Shown here piece after piece: positions 1 to 9,414 of a stretch of 13,222 bases of DNA. Location: NCBI GenBank assembly GCA_015852425.1, contig JAAAIG010000983.1:1-13222 (forward strand), given 5' to 3'. This DNA is from Gryganskiella cystojenkinii (Eukaryota > Mortierellomycota > Mortierellomycetes > Mortierellales > Mortierellaceae). The notes under the pieces are model-generated. The model did not search any database and was not told the DNA's origin. It worked only from the letters and a program-made list of their open reading frames with translations. The translations under genes were made by a program, and so were the position numbers. How positions within the stretch are numbered: position 1 is the stretch's first letter; each line of letters begins with the position of its first letter.

Positions 1-309
1 TAAGGGTCATCCCAAGGACTCGTTTCAGCGGCATAATTCTACTTTTTTGATTAACTGAATGGAAAGAAGGAGAGAATCAAAGGAACGCGCTTTTTTTGGT
101 TGACGGTGCAACTTTGTTGACACTCCGCTTTGTAGACTAGAAACTATAATGCCAGGTGTCGCCCATGTCCAAGCATCCCTGTATGCGAATAGCGTGGTTT
201 GATACCTTCCCGAGCCCTTTTCGTGGATAACGCAACATTGCCAAGGGTCAGCGGGAACAGGTATTTTAATAAATAAAAGTGTTGTATTAATATCCATCCA
301 CAGTATCTA
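1..309. other. 3' flank of the kelch gene, no intact gene
   Basis: No complete gene is visible. On the minus strand, downstream of the kelch stop codon, an ATTAAA variant poly(A) signal lies at 270-265; it is weak evidence. On the plus strand AATAAATAAA (268-277) could serve a convergent gene lying to the left of the window. On the minus strand a pyrimidine tract ending in CAG (about 75-55) looks like a splice acceptor. One frame after it stays open to the window edge (54-1), so an exon of another minus-strand gene may begin here, but this is too short to support. A kelch-like remnant at about 144-260 is listed separately. Confidence 0.5.
144..260 (-). pseudogene. kelch-repeat coding remnant (degraded paralogue fragment)
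   Basis: On the minus strand, 200-180 encodes KPRYSHT, identical to residues in the last kelch blade of the intact neighbouring gene (1374-1354). The two 21-nt stretches differ at five positions, all of them third codon positions, so the match looks like shared coding ancestry and not a recent copy. About 14 codons upstream a different frame reads DPWQ, the place where a kelch blade usually carries its D-x-W element, so one frameshift would separate the two halves. A TAG follows at 146-144. No FGG motif is seen after the remnant. It could be a decayed tandem paralogue or, less likely, an alternative terminal exon of the intact gene. Chance similarity of a short motif is not excluded. Confidence 0.35.
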
Positions 310-2885
310 TTATCGTGTCTGGTAAGGATTTGGGGGTCGCGGCCGAGGTGATTTTGGTGATCGTGATGAAGTTGGCGAGACAGGCTCTGGAGGAAGAGGA
401 CTCGTGTAAGAAGAAGGCACCGGGGATCCAAAAGGATCGTGAGATGATGGAGGTGGCAAGGGGATATTTTGCCATTGTGTTGGAACTGTCGGCGTTGGAG
501 GTGCTGCTGGCGGTGGCATCACATAACTGTGACTTAGGGATGGTGTTCCCGGTGCAGAATTGTACGATCGAACGGAGGGCGAGGGAGGGTTACTCTGAAT
601 AGGTTGTCCGTATCCGCTTCTGGCTGCAGCATTGTTGTGGATAGGTGGTGGCGGAGCAAAGTATCCTTGATCTTGGTCTTGCTGATCGCGTACCCTTGGA
701 CTGTAGAAATTGCTCCGGGGTGTTTGGGGCTGATGATCCAGATAGACGGGTTGAACTGCAATGGTACCGTCTGGCAGTTGTTGCATCAGGTATTGGATAT
801 TAGGCGAGTCCACTCCGTCCATGGCCAGATCGCCTCCGAGTGCTGGACTGTCGAGCGCATAATGGGCCACCCCGGGGGTATTGGGTGCAGTGTACCCACT
901 GTCATTCAAATGACGGGTCGAGGCCGAGTGGGGTGAGGCGATGGCACCATAGGGGTTTTTACCCCTGTTGGGTTGCTTCCTTCTGTTGGCATCCGTACCA
1001 GGGTCATCTGATCCCAGCGAAGCGAGATAAGCCTCTTTTTCCAACTCGGCTTCCCGAATCTCAATAGTTTTCTGTCGTTTCTTGTAAAAGACGGACCCGA
1101 GGACGAGACCAATCACGGCAAAGACACCGATAATGATCCCGATCAAAGCACCAGTGCCTAAACCTGATCCTCCTGACCCTGAACCGAATCCACCGGGAGC
1201 CGGTTTCGAGGGAGGGGTTGTATCCTGTTTTGGTGCATAGAACGACATCCAGGTCGACTGCATGACATCGTAGACCTGAACATCACCTACATAACCGATA
1301 TTCGAGCTCGCCATCCCGCCAAAGATAACCATGTTGGCACCAACGAGGTTGCAAGTATGAGAGTAGCGAGGCTTAGCCTGGTTGATGGTGACGATTTGTT
1401 GCCAGGTCATGGTGACCATGTCCAGCGACCAAACATCCGAAAAGGCTGAATTTGAGTTTGCGTCGTATCCTCCGAAAATGACAACCTTTTGGCTGGATGC
1501 TGTATCCCGAGACGAAAAAATGAAATAGAAGAATTGTGCCAGGGTTAGTTACGGGTATGAAAAAGCATCTTGAAGAAAAGGAGAGACAAAGAGAGAAGGA
1601 CCCTGATCACTCACTCAAGACACTGCAATGATCTTGACGCTGAGGAGGCACAGCGCCCAAGGTCAATTGAGTACCGACGGTTGGTGGGGTTGTTGAGATA
1701 TCGATGTAGGGCAAGGATTGAAAGCTTTGGTAGGTGCGTTGACCGGTGGTAGACCCGAACCCTCCAAAAAGATAGATCCTGGTACCGACCAGTTGTGCAG
1801 TCCCAGAGCTAAAAGAACCCAAGAGGGTCGTCACGTTGGCGTTCCAGGTCCCACTCTTGAACTGATCCAATTCGTTTGTATCTGCGCCACTGGCGAGGAC
1901 TCCACCGATGTACCAGAGTGCTCCCGAATTAGGATCTGTGACAAGTTGAGCTTTCTTTCTGCTGGTCCATGCGGCAGCTTGACTGAAAGAGGTTAGAAGT
2001 AGAAGGAAAAATAGTGTCTGTTAGTCTAGCACCATTGCATTAAAGCACTAGTTTTTCGCCACAATTATGTAAGTTGGGTCGATCGTAGATTTGCTTGTTT
2101 TGTCGTTCGTCTTATTTTTTTTTGGAGGGGGGGGATGAGGAGGGAGCCTGGTGCAGTATATGTTTTCTCCACATAAGAGTAGCCAAAAAAAAAGTACTTT
2201 ATGCTGGTACACTCGCCTATCTCCGACTGGTCCATACACCAAGCAGGGTTCAAATGCAGATGCACAAAAGACATGAAAAAGAAAAAAAAATATAGAGAGC
2301 ACCAAACGATATCTTTAAAAAGATATCGATGAAAAAAAAAACTTACGCTGCTGGAGCATTGACATTGGACCAAGTTCTACTCTTGGTGTTATATTCGTAC
2401 AAAAAGGGGTTCGCTGAGCTGCCCGTTGGGGCTGTCAAATAAAGAGTCGACTGATCTTGAGAAAGTGCTGCTGAATGACCCGCGACGGTCGGACCACCGG
2501 CACCACTGCTTGGGACCGTGAGATTTGTCCATGCTGGAAAGGAGACGTTCCAGGGTTTGGTCATGTCCAGGGAGAACAGTTCGCCCGAGGTAGTAGCTTG
2601 CGGCGTCTGTCCTCCGTGATAATAGATAGCGTCATTGGATGTGGCAGAAGCAACACCGAAGACTCCACTGGGAACTTTTAATGTGGGCGCGGGTGTACCT
2701 GCAGATGATGTTGTTGGTGCTGCTGCTGTAGTGGCATGGGCGCTTGTTGGTCCTCCTTTTAGTGGTGGTGGGGCAGCGGCAGAGACAAGAGAGATTGAAG
2801 AGGTCGAAGAAGACGAGATGGATAGGGAGATGAGAGCAATTGTGGCCAGCAACAGTTGACTGGTAACACCAAAACTCTTGGTCAT
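310..2885 (-). CDS. kelch-repeat single-pass membrane protein with proline-rich cytoplasmic tail
   Basis: There are three exons on the minus strand: 2885-2347, 1982-1615 and 1499-310 (stop TAA 312-310). The introns are 2346-1983 (GTAAGT...TTCAG, 364 nt) and 1614-1500 (GTGAGT...ACAG, 115 nt). The spliced frame is 698 aa with no stops. Residues 1-38 look like a signal peptide (hydrophobic 11-23, small residues before position 39), followed by an S/T/P/A-rich linker to about 72. Kelch blades follow with glycine-pair motifs at HGG 90-92, IGG 204-206, FGG 252-254, FGG 311-313 and FGG 362-364, and the PRYSHT motif lies in the last blade. A glycine-rich hinge precedes one membrane helix at about 420-441, followed by KKRQK. 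The remaining ~257 residues are rich in proline and serine with many PxxP motifs, suggesting SH3 or similar partners inside the cell. Several NxS/T sites lie in the outer part. The family is a galactose-oxidase-like beta-propeller; ligand and role are unknown. An enzymatic function is not supported because no catalytic motif is recognised. Confidence 0.88.
2307..2328. repeat. perfect 10-bp inverted repeat (hairpin) in kelch intron 1
   Basis: The arms CGATATCTTT (2307-2316) and AAAGATATCG (2319-2328) are exact reverse complements separated by two A residues. The hairpin lies inside intron 1 of the kelch gene, beginning 18 nt downstream of the splice donor (2346-2345) on the transcribed strand. 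Confidence 0.8.
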
Positions 2886-3127
2886 TGCCGTCCTTGACTT
2901 TTTTCTTTTGATTTGAGCTGTTGTGTTTGTTTGTTGTTGTTGTTTTTGGATTCAGGATAAGGAGATAAACAGGAGAGACGGGGTAGAGAATGGGAAAAGG
3001 AGAAGGAAGTGAAGAGGAGGAGGAATGACAGTCGATTTGATATGCAAGGAGGCAGAGGTAGGGACTGGGAAGAAGAAGGTGTGTGTTTGTACACGGAATG
3101 AGACGTTAGAAAGAGAGGAGAGAAGAG

Positions 3128-3133
3128 TATATA
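3128..3133 (-). promoter_or_regulatory. candidate TATA box of the kelch gene
   Basis: TATATA reads on the minus strand, 243 nt upstream of the kelch ATG. No ATG occurs on the minus strand between here and the start codon, so a transcript starting near 3100 would have a clean ~210-nt leader. This is assigned by position only. Confidence 0.3.
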
Positions 3134-3598
3134 GAAAGGAGCGTAGCTCTACTTGGAGAAAGACAACATGACTGAACTGAGGAATGATGATGAGAGAGGC
3201 AAGGAATGGAATGCGAATGGAAGGAAGAATAAAAAAGATGCAAGGAAAGAGAAGGTGAGAGAGGGCGAGAGAGCTCGGCCACTTTTTTGTTGGTGCTCTC
3301 AAAAAAGAAAAGAAAAAAGCAGCGAACAAAATATGAATGGTCCTCGGGGACATCCGTCTTTATGTTGTCGCAGTTGGCTCTCGCCTCGATCTCTTTTTCT
3401 CGTCTGTGTGCAAAGAAAACATGAAGATTGATTGTGGTTTGGAGTGGGCAAAAAGGGGAGGGCAGGACCTTTAGGGGTGTTGCCCAAACTGTCTTCTCCT
3501 CTCCTACACACCCTAAACGGAAACGCGAGCAATTAGAAACGAAACAAGTCACTTGATCACATATTGGTGGCAAAAGCCTTTTTGTTTCTACTGTCGGC

Positions 3599-3694
3599 AT
3601 GCATCTCTTTCTCACCAATCATTGCTCTCTTCTCCAACCACATTCTCTGTCTTTCTGTTCAATGGACATGTCCTCGACCCTCAGATTGTATTAA
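3599..3694 (+). promoter_or_regulatory. candidate upstream ORF in the Dicer leader (31 codons)
   Basis: An ATG at 3599 opens a 31-codon frame closed by TAA at 3692-3694, with two further in-frame ATGs at 3662 and 3668. A second minimal ORF (ATG, two codons, stop) lies at 3723-3734. The Dicer ATG is at 3786. If transcription starts upstream of 3599, these would be uORFs that lower Dicer translation. The transcription start is not known, so this remains a candidate. Confidence 0.3.
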
Positions 3695-3785
3695 TCTTTT
3701 CGTTTTGTCATTCCTCCTCATTATGTGCCATTGAACAACCCTTTTCTTTTCATTTTCACACACACAGACACACCTACACACACTC

Positions 3786-6700
3786 ATGAGCAAGAAGACT
3801 CCAAACGTCGACTTGCTCCTCTGGGGTGACGACGACATGGCACTCGCGAGTGCCTTGCCTCCACCATTACTATCAACAGTCTCTAATTCTGCGACTTTGA
3901 CAAGAGCTTCGTCCATAGTGCCTCTCGTCCCTGTTCCTCCTCAGACTCCACTTGCTCCTGCTCCAGTCCCTACCCCATCGCAGTCGCTCGTCTCTGCCCC
4001 TGCCATCCTTGGCTTTGCCACGGCCTCTCGTCGGACACCAACCTCTGCGAAAACGACTTCTCAAAAAGAAGACATCAGTTTCTGGTTGGATCCTATCCCA
4101 CACCTGAGTCAACCCCTGCTGTTTCCCAAACAAAAACCAAATCCCAGTATGTCTACAGCACTTTCGACCACGGCTTCCTCATTCACCTCGTCTATACCCG
4201 CGTTCATCCCGTCGTCCACGCCGTTGGCCAAACCGTTGATGACGCCTCTCTCAAAACACTCGTCAACAAAATCACCACCACCAATCGCTCAAGCTCTTCC
4301 TTCTCTTACTTCACCTTCTACACATGTGGTGGTTGTGCCAGAGCCACCCAAGGACTTCAACATGGTACCAAGACAATACCAAAAGGAACTGTTCACCAAA
4401 GCTCGAGATGGAAATGTGGTCGCTGTCATGGACACTGGAAGTGGCAAGACGTTGGTTGCAATCATGCTGATCAAGGAGATGATTGATCGTGAGAAAGTAG
4501 CACAACGACCAAAAGAAATGGTAAAGATTTTATGGCCCTCTCTCTTTCAATCTATCGCATCCCCCCCTTTTTTTAAAGAATGACTGACAACATGCTTTTT
4601 ATTACACGCCTTTTTTTTTTGGCACAAACAACAGAAGAAACTATGTTTCTTTGTAGTCAACAACGTCCCTTTGGTCTATCAACAAGCAGCCGTTATCCGA
4701 GCCAACTGTGGCATCAAGGTCGTCGAACTGTCTGGTGAAAAAATCTCGAGCAAAAAGTATAAAACCGACCTTTGGGAGAAAGTCTATGAGGAGACGGATG
4801 TTGTCGTCCTTACAGCTCAGATCCTACTAGATTTACTTCGTCATGGATTTCTCGAGATGTCCAGGGTATGACTATCACAGCCTTTTATATTTCATACCTG
4901 ACTATCTCTTATCATGGCAGGATTGTGAACTTACACGCACGCACTGGTACGATTGCATGTTTACTTTTCTTAGATTCACCTGCTGATCTTTGACGAGTGT
5001 CACCACGCTCGCAAGGACCATCCCTTCGCATGCATCATGAAAGAGTTTTATCACAGTAATTTTGACTCGAAAGATGAGCGGCCCAAGATCTTTGGCATGA
5101 CAGCTTCACCATCCTCGGAAATCGGGTCAAAACTTCACCACTCTGCAGAGTAAGTTTCCGTGACTAATATGTGTTCTTTTTCTATGTAAAAATATTCAAA
5201 CTAACCATTTCTTGTTTTCATCTCGTCTCTTTTGTTTGTAGTGAGCTTGAGAAACTATTAGATTCCAAAGTGTTCACAATTGACCAGGAAGGGGTCAAGA
5301 TGTATGTGGAGAGACCGCTCGAGATCGTCGTACAATACAACTCTGCACCAGAATACAGGAAGACGGCCCTGACGGCGAGACTACAGGAAGAATGCGGACT
5401 GATCACCAAGGTTTCAGACCACTTTACGGCCATGAATTTCAGCCTTGGACATCTCGGACCTTGGAGTGTCGATCGCCTCTGGAAGATTTACATCCAAAAG
5501 CTCAGCAGCAGCGGTAGCAGCAGCTCAAATCTCGATCCTCTTGCCGAGGATTGTAGTACAGCCGTCGACATTATCTCCTCTTGGCCGTTCCAACCCCCAA
5601 TCTGCGATATCCGCTTTATGACTCCAAAGGTCCTGAAGCTTATCCAGCTGCTCCGTGTTTCTGGCAAGGCTCTTGACGACGAATTCTGTGGCATAATCTT
5701 TGTGCAGAGACGAGACACAGCTATTGCGCTCTGTCTGCTGCTCCAAGAACTGGAAGAGTTTCAAGACGTCTTTCGAGTCCAAGTGCTGGCGGGCCATAAC
5801 GAGAATGACGAAAGAGTGTTGCGAATGTCGTTCCACGAGCAAAACGCCATTATCTCGAACTTCCGCAAAAAAGTTTATAACCTTTTGGTGGCCACAAGTG
5901 TCGCCGAGGAAGGTCTCGACATTCAGCCTTGCAACGTGGTCATCAGGTATGTTCTTTGACAAGCTCTGTACCAAGTTCAACCACGAAGATGAGGACAAAG
6001 ATTGACACTCTACTCGTGTTTTCTAATTATTATTTTTTTCGTGGCATTTAAAGATTTGATCCCGCCAACACCACTATCAGCTACATCCAGTCTCGAGGTC
6101 GAGCCCGTAAAAAGAATTCGCGGTTCATTATGATGCAGGACGTCGATAACCCAACGGAAGAGACCTCCCTGGAGCGACTCCAGTATGGCGAAATGATCAT
6201 GAAAGAGTGGTGTCACAGTCTTTCCTCTGACCGATTGATGCGTAACTCGACTGCTGACGACGAAGACGACGACGGCAGAGACAACATTCTCAATGATTTT
6301 GCAGTCTATCAAACCTACAGAGTGCCGTCCACGGGTGCACTACTCACGTTAGACTCTGCGATCCCATTGCTCCATTACTACTGCAGCACTTTATCTGGCG
6401 ACGAGTACTGCTCACCTCACCCAGAGTTCGATACCATCATGAATGGAGAATCAGGATTCGTGTGCGATCTGACCCTTCCTCCGAATGCACCCGTGCGACT
6501 GCTTCAGTCCGATCGGACATCGACCAAGATCATGGCCAAGAAATCCGCCGCTTACAAGGCCTGCGAGCAACTGCATCGGCTAGGCGCCTTGAACGACAAC
6601 CTTTTGCCTGTGGCGAAGGACATTGTCAAGGAGGACGAGAAAGACCAAGAATCTGTCGATAAAGAAAACAAGAACGCCTCTTACCCTCTCAACACACCTA

Positions 6701-9144
6701 AACTCTGGCAGGATTCTCCAAGCACGCCAGAGGTGCTGTACGGCTCCATCGTCGAGCTTACTGCGAAATCTCTCGAGAATCTGGGAGGCAAGGATCGATA
6801 CAGGACCATGTGCCTGCTGACGCGACAGCCTTTGCCCTGTGTTGTCTACCCATTTAACCTTTTTATCGAAGGAAGTGCCCGGAAAGTTACCATCCGAGCC
6901 GTCGAAGCTCCTCTGCATGTTAGAAATGATCAAATCGAGTCTCTGCGGCGGTTCACTCTCACGACATTTCAACGAATCTGTCGTAAGAAATTCGATGGCA
7001 ATTTGGAGACCATGCCTTACTTTGTTGCACCATTGAAAACTGGTGACCTTGGTGAGGATTTCGGCGAGATGATTTCATGGACCGATGTAGAGGTTGGCCA
7101 GAGTCTTACCCCAACGGAGCCGCCTGAAGACGACGGTCTGTTGAACTCTATTGTCACGCTGCGAACGGACAATGGCCGAGAGTTTTTCGTCCACAAGGTT
7201 GTCAAGGGCTACGGGGTTCGGGACACAATGCCCACAGATATTTTCCGTTCAGCAATAGATGACTGGAAAACGGCCGATTCTAAAGCTGCTGGAGCAAAGC
7301 CTTCGCTTGCGGAGGGGCAATCTGAACCGACATTTGCAGCGTACTTTCAAGAAAAATTCCGGGTGACTCCAAAGGATGATGACATCATTTTGCAGGTTGG
7401 ACGGATCCGAAAGATGCGCAACAACCTCCAACCTGCAGTCCGTGAGGAGACCGAGAAGGACGATCCACGGGCCCATGTGGCGCTGCCTCGCAGCCATTGT
7501 CTCCGTGGCTCAATCACGGCCGATGTTCTCCGAATGTGTCAACTACTCCCGTCGATCCTGTTCAGTTTGGACTCTACTTTGTTGGCGCATGAAGTGAGTG
7601 AGGAATTCGGTTTACAGGGCATTCGCTTGGATTTGTTGCAGGACGCCCTTACGACTTCGTCTGCGAACCGAGATTTTCAGTATGAACGACTGGAGCTATT
7701 GGGTGACTCGTTCCTTAAATTCTCGAGTACGATCCGACTGTACATTGTTAACCCTGCCAAGGATGAGGGACAACTGCATGGGAACCGCATTCGGATCATC
7801 TCCAATAAGGCCCTGCTCGGCCTCTCCAAAGAGCTGGAACTCTACCGCTACGCTTGCAGTACTCCATTTCATCGAAAGTCCTGGCGACCGACTCGGTTTG
7901 TGGTAGATGGCAACGAATGGCAGCAGGAGCAGGAACATAAGCTCTCCAACAAGACGTTGGCAGATTTGATGGAGGCGATCATGGGCGCAGCCTATTTGAG
8001 CGGCGGTGTTGCAGCGGCACTGTCGGCAGCGAAAGCCTTGAGGATCCCGTTTGATGAATTTGAATCTTGGACGACCTTTAACGAGGTCTACCTCCGGGAT
8101 AGGGCTTTGGATTCGACTATGGTTCCTTCGCCTCAGCAGATGATGGATCTTCAAGAAGTTGAAAAGACGATTGGGTACAAGTTCAAGAGACCGGAGTTGT
8201 TTTTCGAGGCCATGACGCATGCGTCCCATATCCGGACAGACTCTGTCTGTTACCAACGACTGGAGTTTCTCGGGGATGCTGTTCTTGATTTCCAAGTGAT
8301 CCGTTACTACTATCAAAAGTACAGCACGGCACCTCCGGGAGTGATCACGCTGATCAAGGATGCGTCAGTTAATAACCAGATCCTAGGCGCGATCTGTCTT
8401 CGATGGGGTCTTCAGCAACATCTTGTCCATTATTCTCCGTCGTTGGTCCATGCGATTGCTAGAGCTGCGGTGACGCTGGAGGACAAGGATCAGACTTCGG
8501 GCGAATACTGGAACGATGTGACGATGCCTAAAGTCCTAGGTGATCTAGTGGAGAGTACTCTTGGGGCGGTGTTTGTGGATTCTGGATTCAACTTTGAGGT
8601 TGTGTCAGATCTGTTTAGGCGTCTGATCCAACCTTTCCTGGACGAGCATGTCGACTTTGCCAGCATTATTGTCCACCCAAACAAGCTGTTACTTGAGACC
8701 CTTCAGTCTCTTGGATGTCAAGACTTTAAGTTTGCGCACGACAACAGCGTTGCTCCGAGTCAGAACGAACAGATTCTGCAAAGATTGGGACTTCACAAGC
8801 CAATGATCAGCGGTGTCCATGCAGAGGTACAAGAGGGACATTCATTGGACGTCGGTTTGCCGTTGATGGCTTGTCACTTCCAGATCCACGGCCAGACAAT
8901 GGCGACAGCCAAAGGTGTGCATATCGAGGATCTTCGGAAGGAAGTGGCTGTAGCGACGCTTGGACTGTTGAAGGCGGATCCGAGGATGTTGTCCAAGTTG
9001 TGTGTCTGTCCCAAGAAGCGAGGTCCTCGACATGAGTCGTTGTTGAATCGTTATCAGGACGACGAACGACTTTCTGGTCTCCGAAGTTTGATGGAACAAA
9101 CCAATGCCATCTCGAGCAGCATTTCTCCACTAATTGCGGTCTAA
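3786..9144 (+). CDS. DCL: Dicer-like ribonuclease III (RNA silencing)
   Basis: There are five exons: 3786-4520, 4635-4865, 4974-5149, 5242-5946 and 6054-9144. The introns have GTAAAG/ACAG, GTATGA/TTAG, GTAAGT/GTAG and GTATGT/AAAG ends. The product is 1645 aa. Residues 1-190 are a Pro/Ser/Thr-rich extension. The helicase carries RQYQ 196-199, ATP-binding DTGSGKT 216-222, DECH 329-332, GMTASP 363-368, the [11 protein letters not shown] region 598-608 and QSRGRAR 628-634. The Dicer dimerisation (DUF283) domain is about 706-796, followed by a platform and PAZ region at about 870-1080. RNase IIIa has E1163, D1167, D1253 and E1256; RNase IIIb has E1353, D1357, D1446 and E1449, so both metal sites are complete. 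A C-terminal dsRBD-like region (about 1490-1590) ends in a CVC motif. Dicers cut long double-stranded RNA into small RNAs that load Argonaute; nothing here suggests inactivation. Length and order fit a full fungal Dicer. The start was chosen as the first ATG of the open exon, after a CA-rich leader. The N-terminal extension is the least certain part of the model. Confidence 0.95.
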
Positions 9145-9249
9145 GCTATCGTGTATACTATATACTCTCATTCACACCGACTCATTTTTCAATACTTCTT
9201 GCCACTCTTTCTTGCTTGCATTTTTGAACATGAATCTGTACTTCATCGT

Positions 9250-9255
9250 AATAAA
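9250..9255 (+). terminator. poly(A) signal AATAAA of the Dicer gene
   Basis: A canonical AATAAA lies 106 nt after the Dicer stop codon, within a T-rich 3' flank. It is placed correctly for 3'-end formation. Confidence 0.55.
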
Positions 9256-9404
9256 GCACACAGATCGATCTGTTGTGTGAAAACCAAAAGACTGTTCCCA
9301 TGGATATGGTTGGTCGCAATTGCCCAGCTGTACGGCAGCCCTTTTTTCTTTTCTTGAAGAGAGTTCATTGTCCGTCCTTTCACAGACATGTACAAATTGG
9401 CGAT

Positions 9405-9414
9405 GAGTCGACTC
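9405..9414. promoter_or_regulatory. palindrome resembling a Gcn4/Bas1-type bZIP/Myb site
   Basis: GAGTCGACTC is a perfect palindrome. With the preceding T it contains TGAGTCG, one base from the Gcn4 site TGAGTCA. In budding yeast, purine genes are controlled through TGACTC elements bound by Bas1 and Gcn4. The assignment here is by resemblance only, about 470 nt upstream of the purine gene ATG. Confidence 0.25.

Larger units (their letters stand above)
2886..3785. promoter_or_regulatory. shared divergent promoter between the kelch gene and the Dicer gene
   Basis: This 900-bp stretch separates two genes transcribed away from each other. No credible gene is seen in it: the open frames here are low-complexity, and those checked next to the two start codons begin with GTG or TTG. 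From about 2950 to 3340 the plus strand is strongly purine-rich (GAGAGG-type runs), so the kelch transcript leader would be pyrimidine-rich. From about 3570 to 3785 the plus strand itself is pyrimidine-rich, ending in a CA-rich run (3757-3783) directly before the Dicer ATG. Each gene therefore has a pyrimidine-rich leader in its own sense, a common fungal promoter style. A CCAAT box lies at 3615-3619, 167 nt upstream of the Dicer ATG. Confidence 0.7.

Noticed and set aside
2048..2373. Open frames inside kelch intron 1, considered as a missed kelch exon
   Set aside because: The sequence is homopolymer-rich, and the splice from 2347 to 1982 already joins two conserved kelch segments in frame, leaving nothing missing.
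2882..3094. Open frame on the minus strand whose stop overlaps the kelch ATG as ATGA, suggesting a coupled uORF
   Set aside because: Its first codon is GTG and it has no internal ATG, so there is no normal initiation site. It is a low-complexity pyrimidine-rich leader read as protein.
3106..3618. 170-codon open frame on the minus strand in the divergent promoter
   Set aside because: The translation is Ser/Leu/Phe-rich low complexity from a polypyrimidine tract, with no domain. It overlaps both putative promoters.
3553..3789. Open frame on the plus strand whose stop overlaps the Dicer ATG as ATGA
   Set aside because: It starts at TTG, contains no ATG, and is composed of Ser/Phe/His from C/T- and CA-rich DNA. 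The symmetry with the kelch side is probably coincidence.
7696..8316. 206-codon open frame antisense to the Dicer RNase III region
   Set aside because: It is a shadow of a strongly conserved sense coding region and has no recognisable motif.
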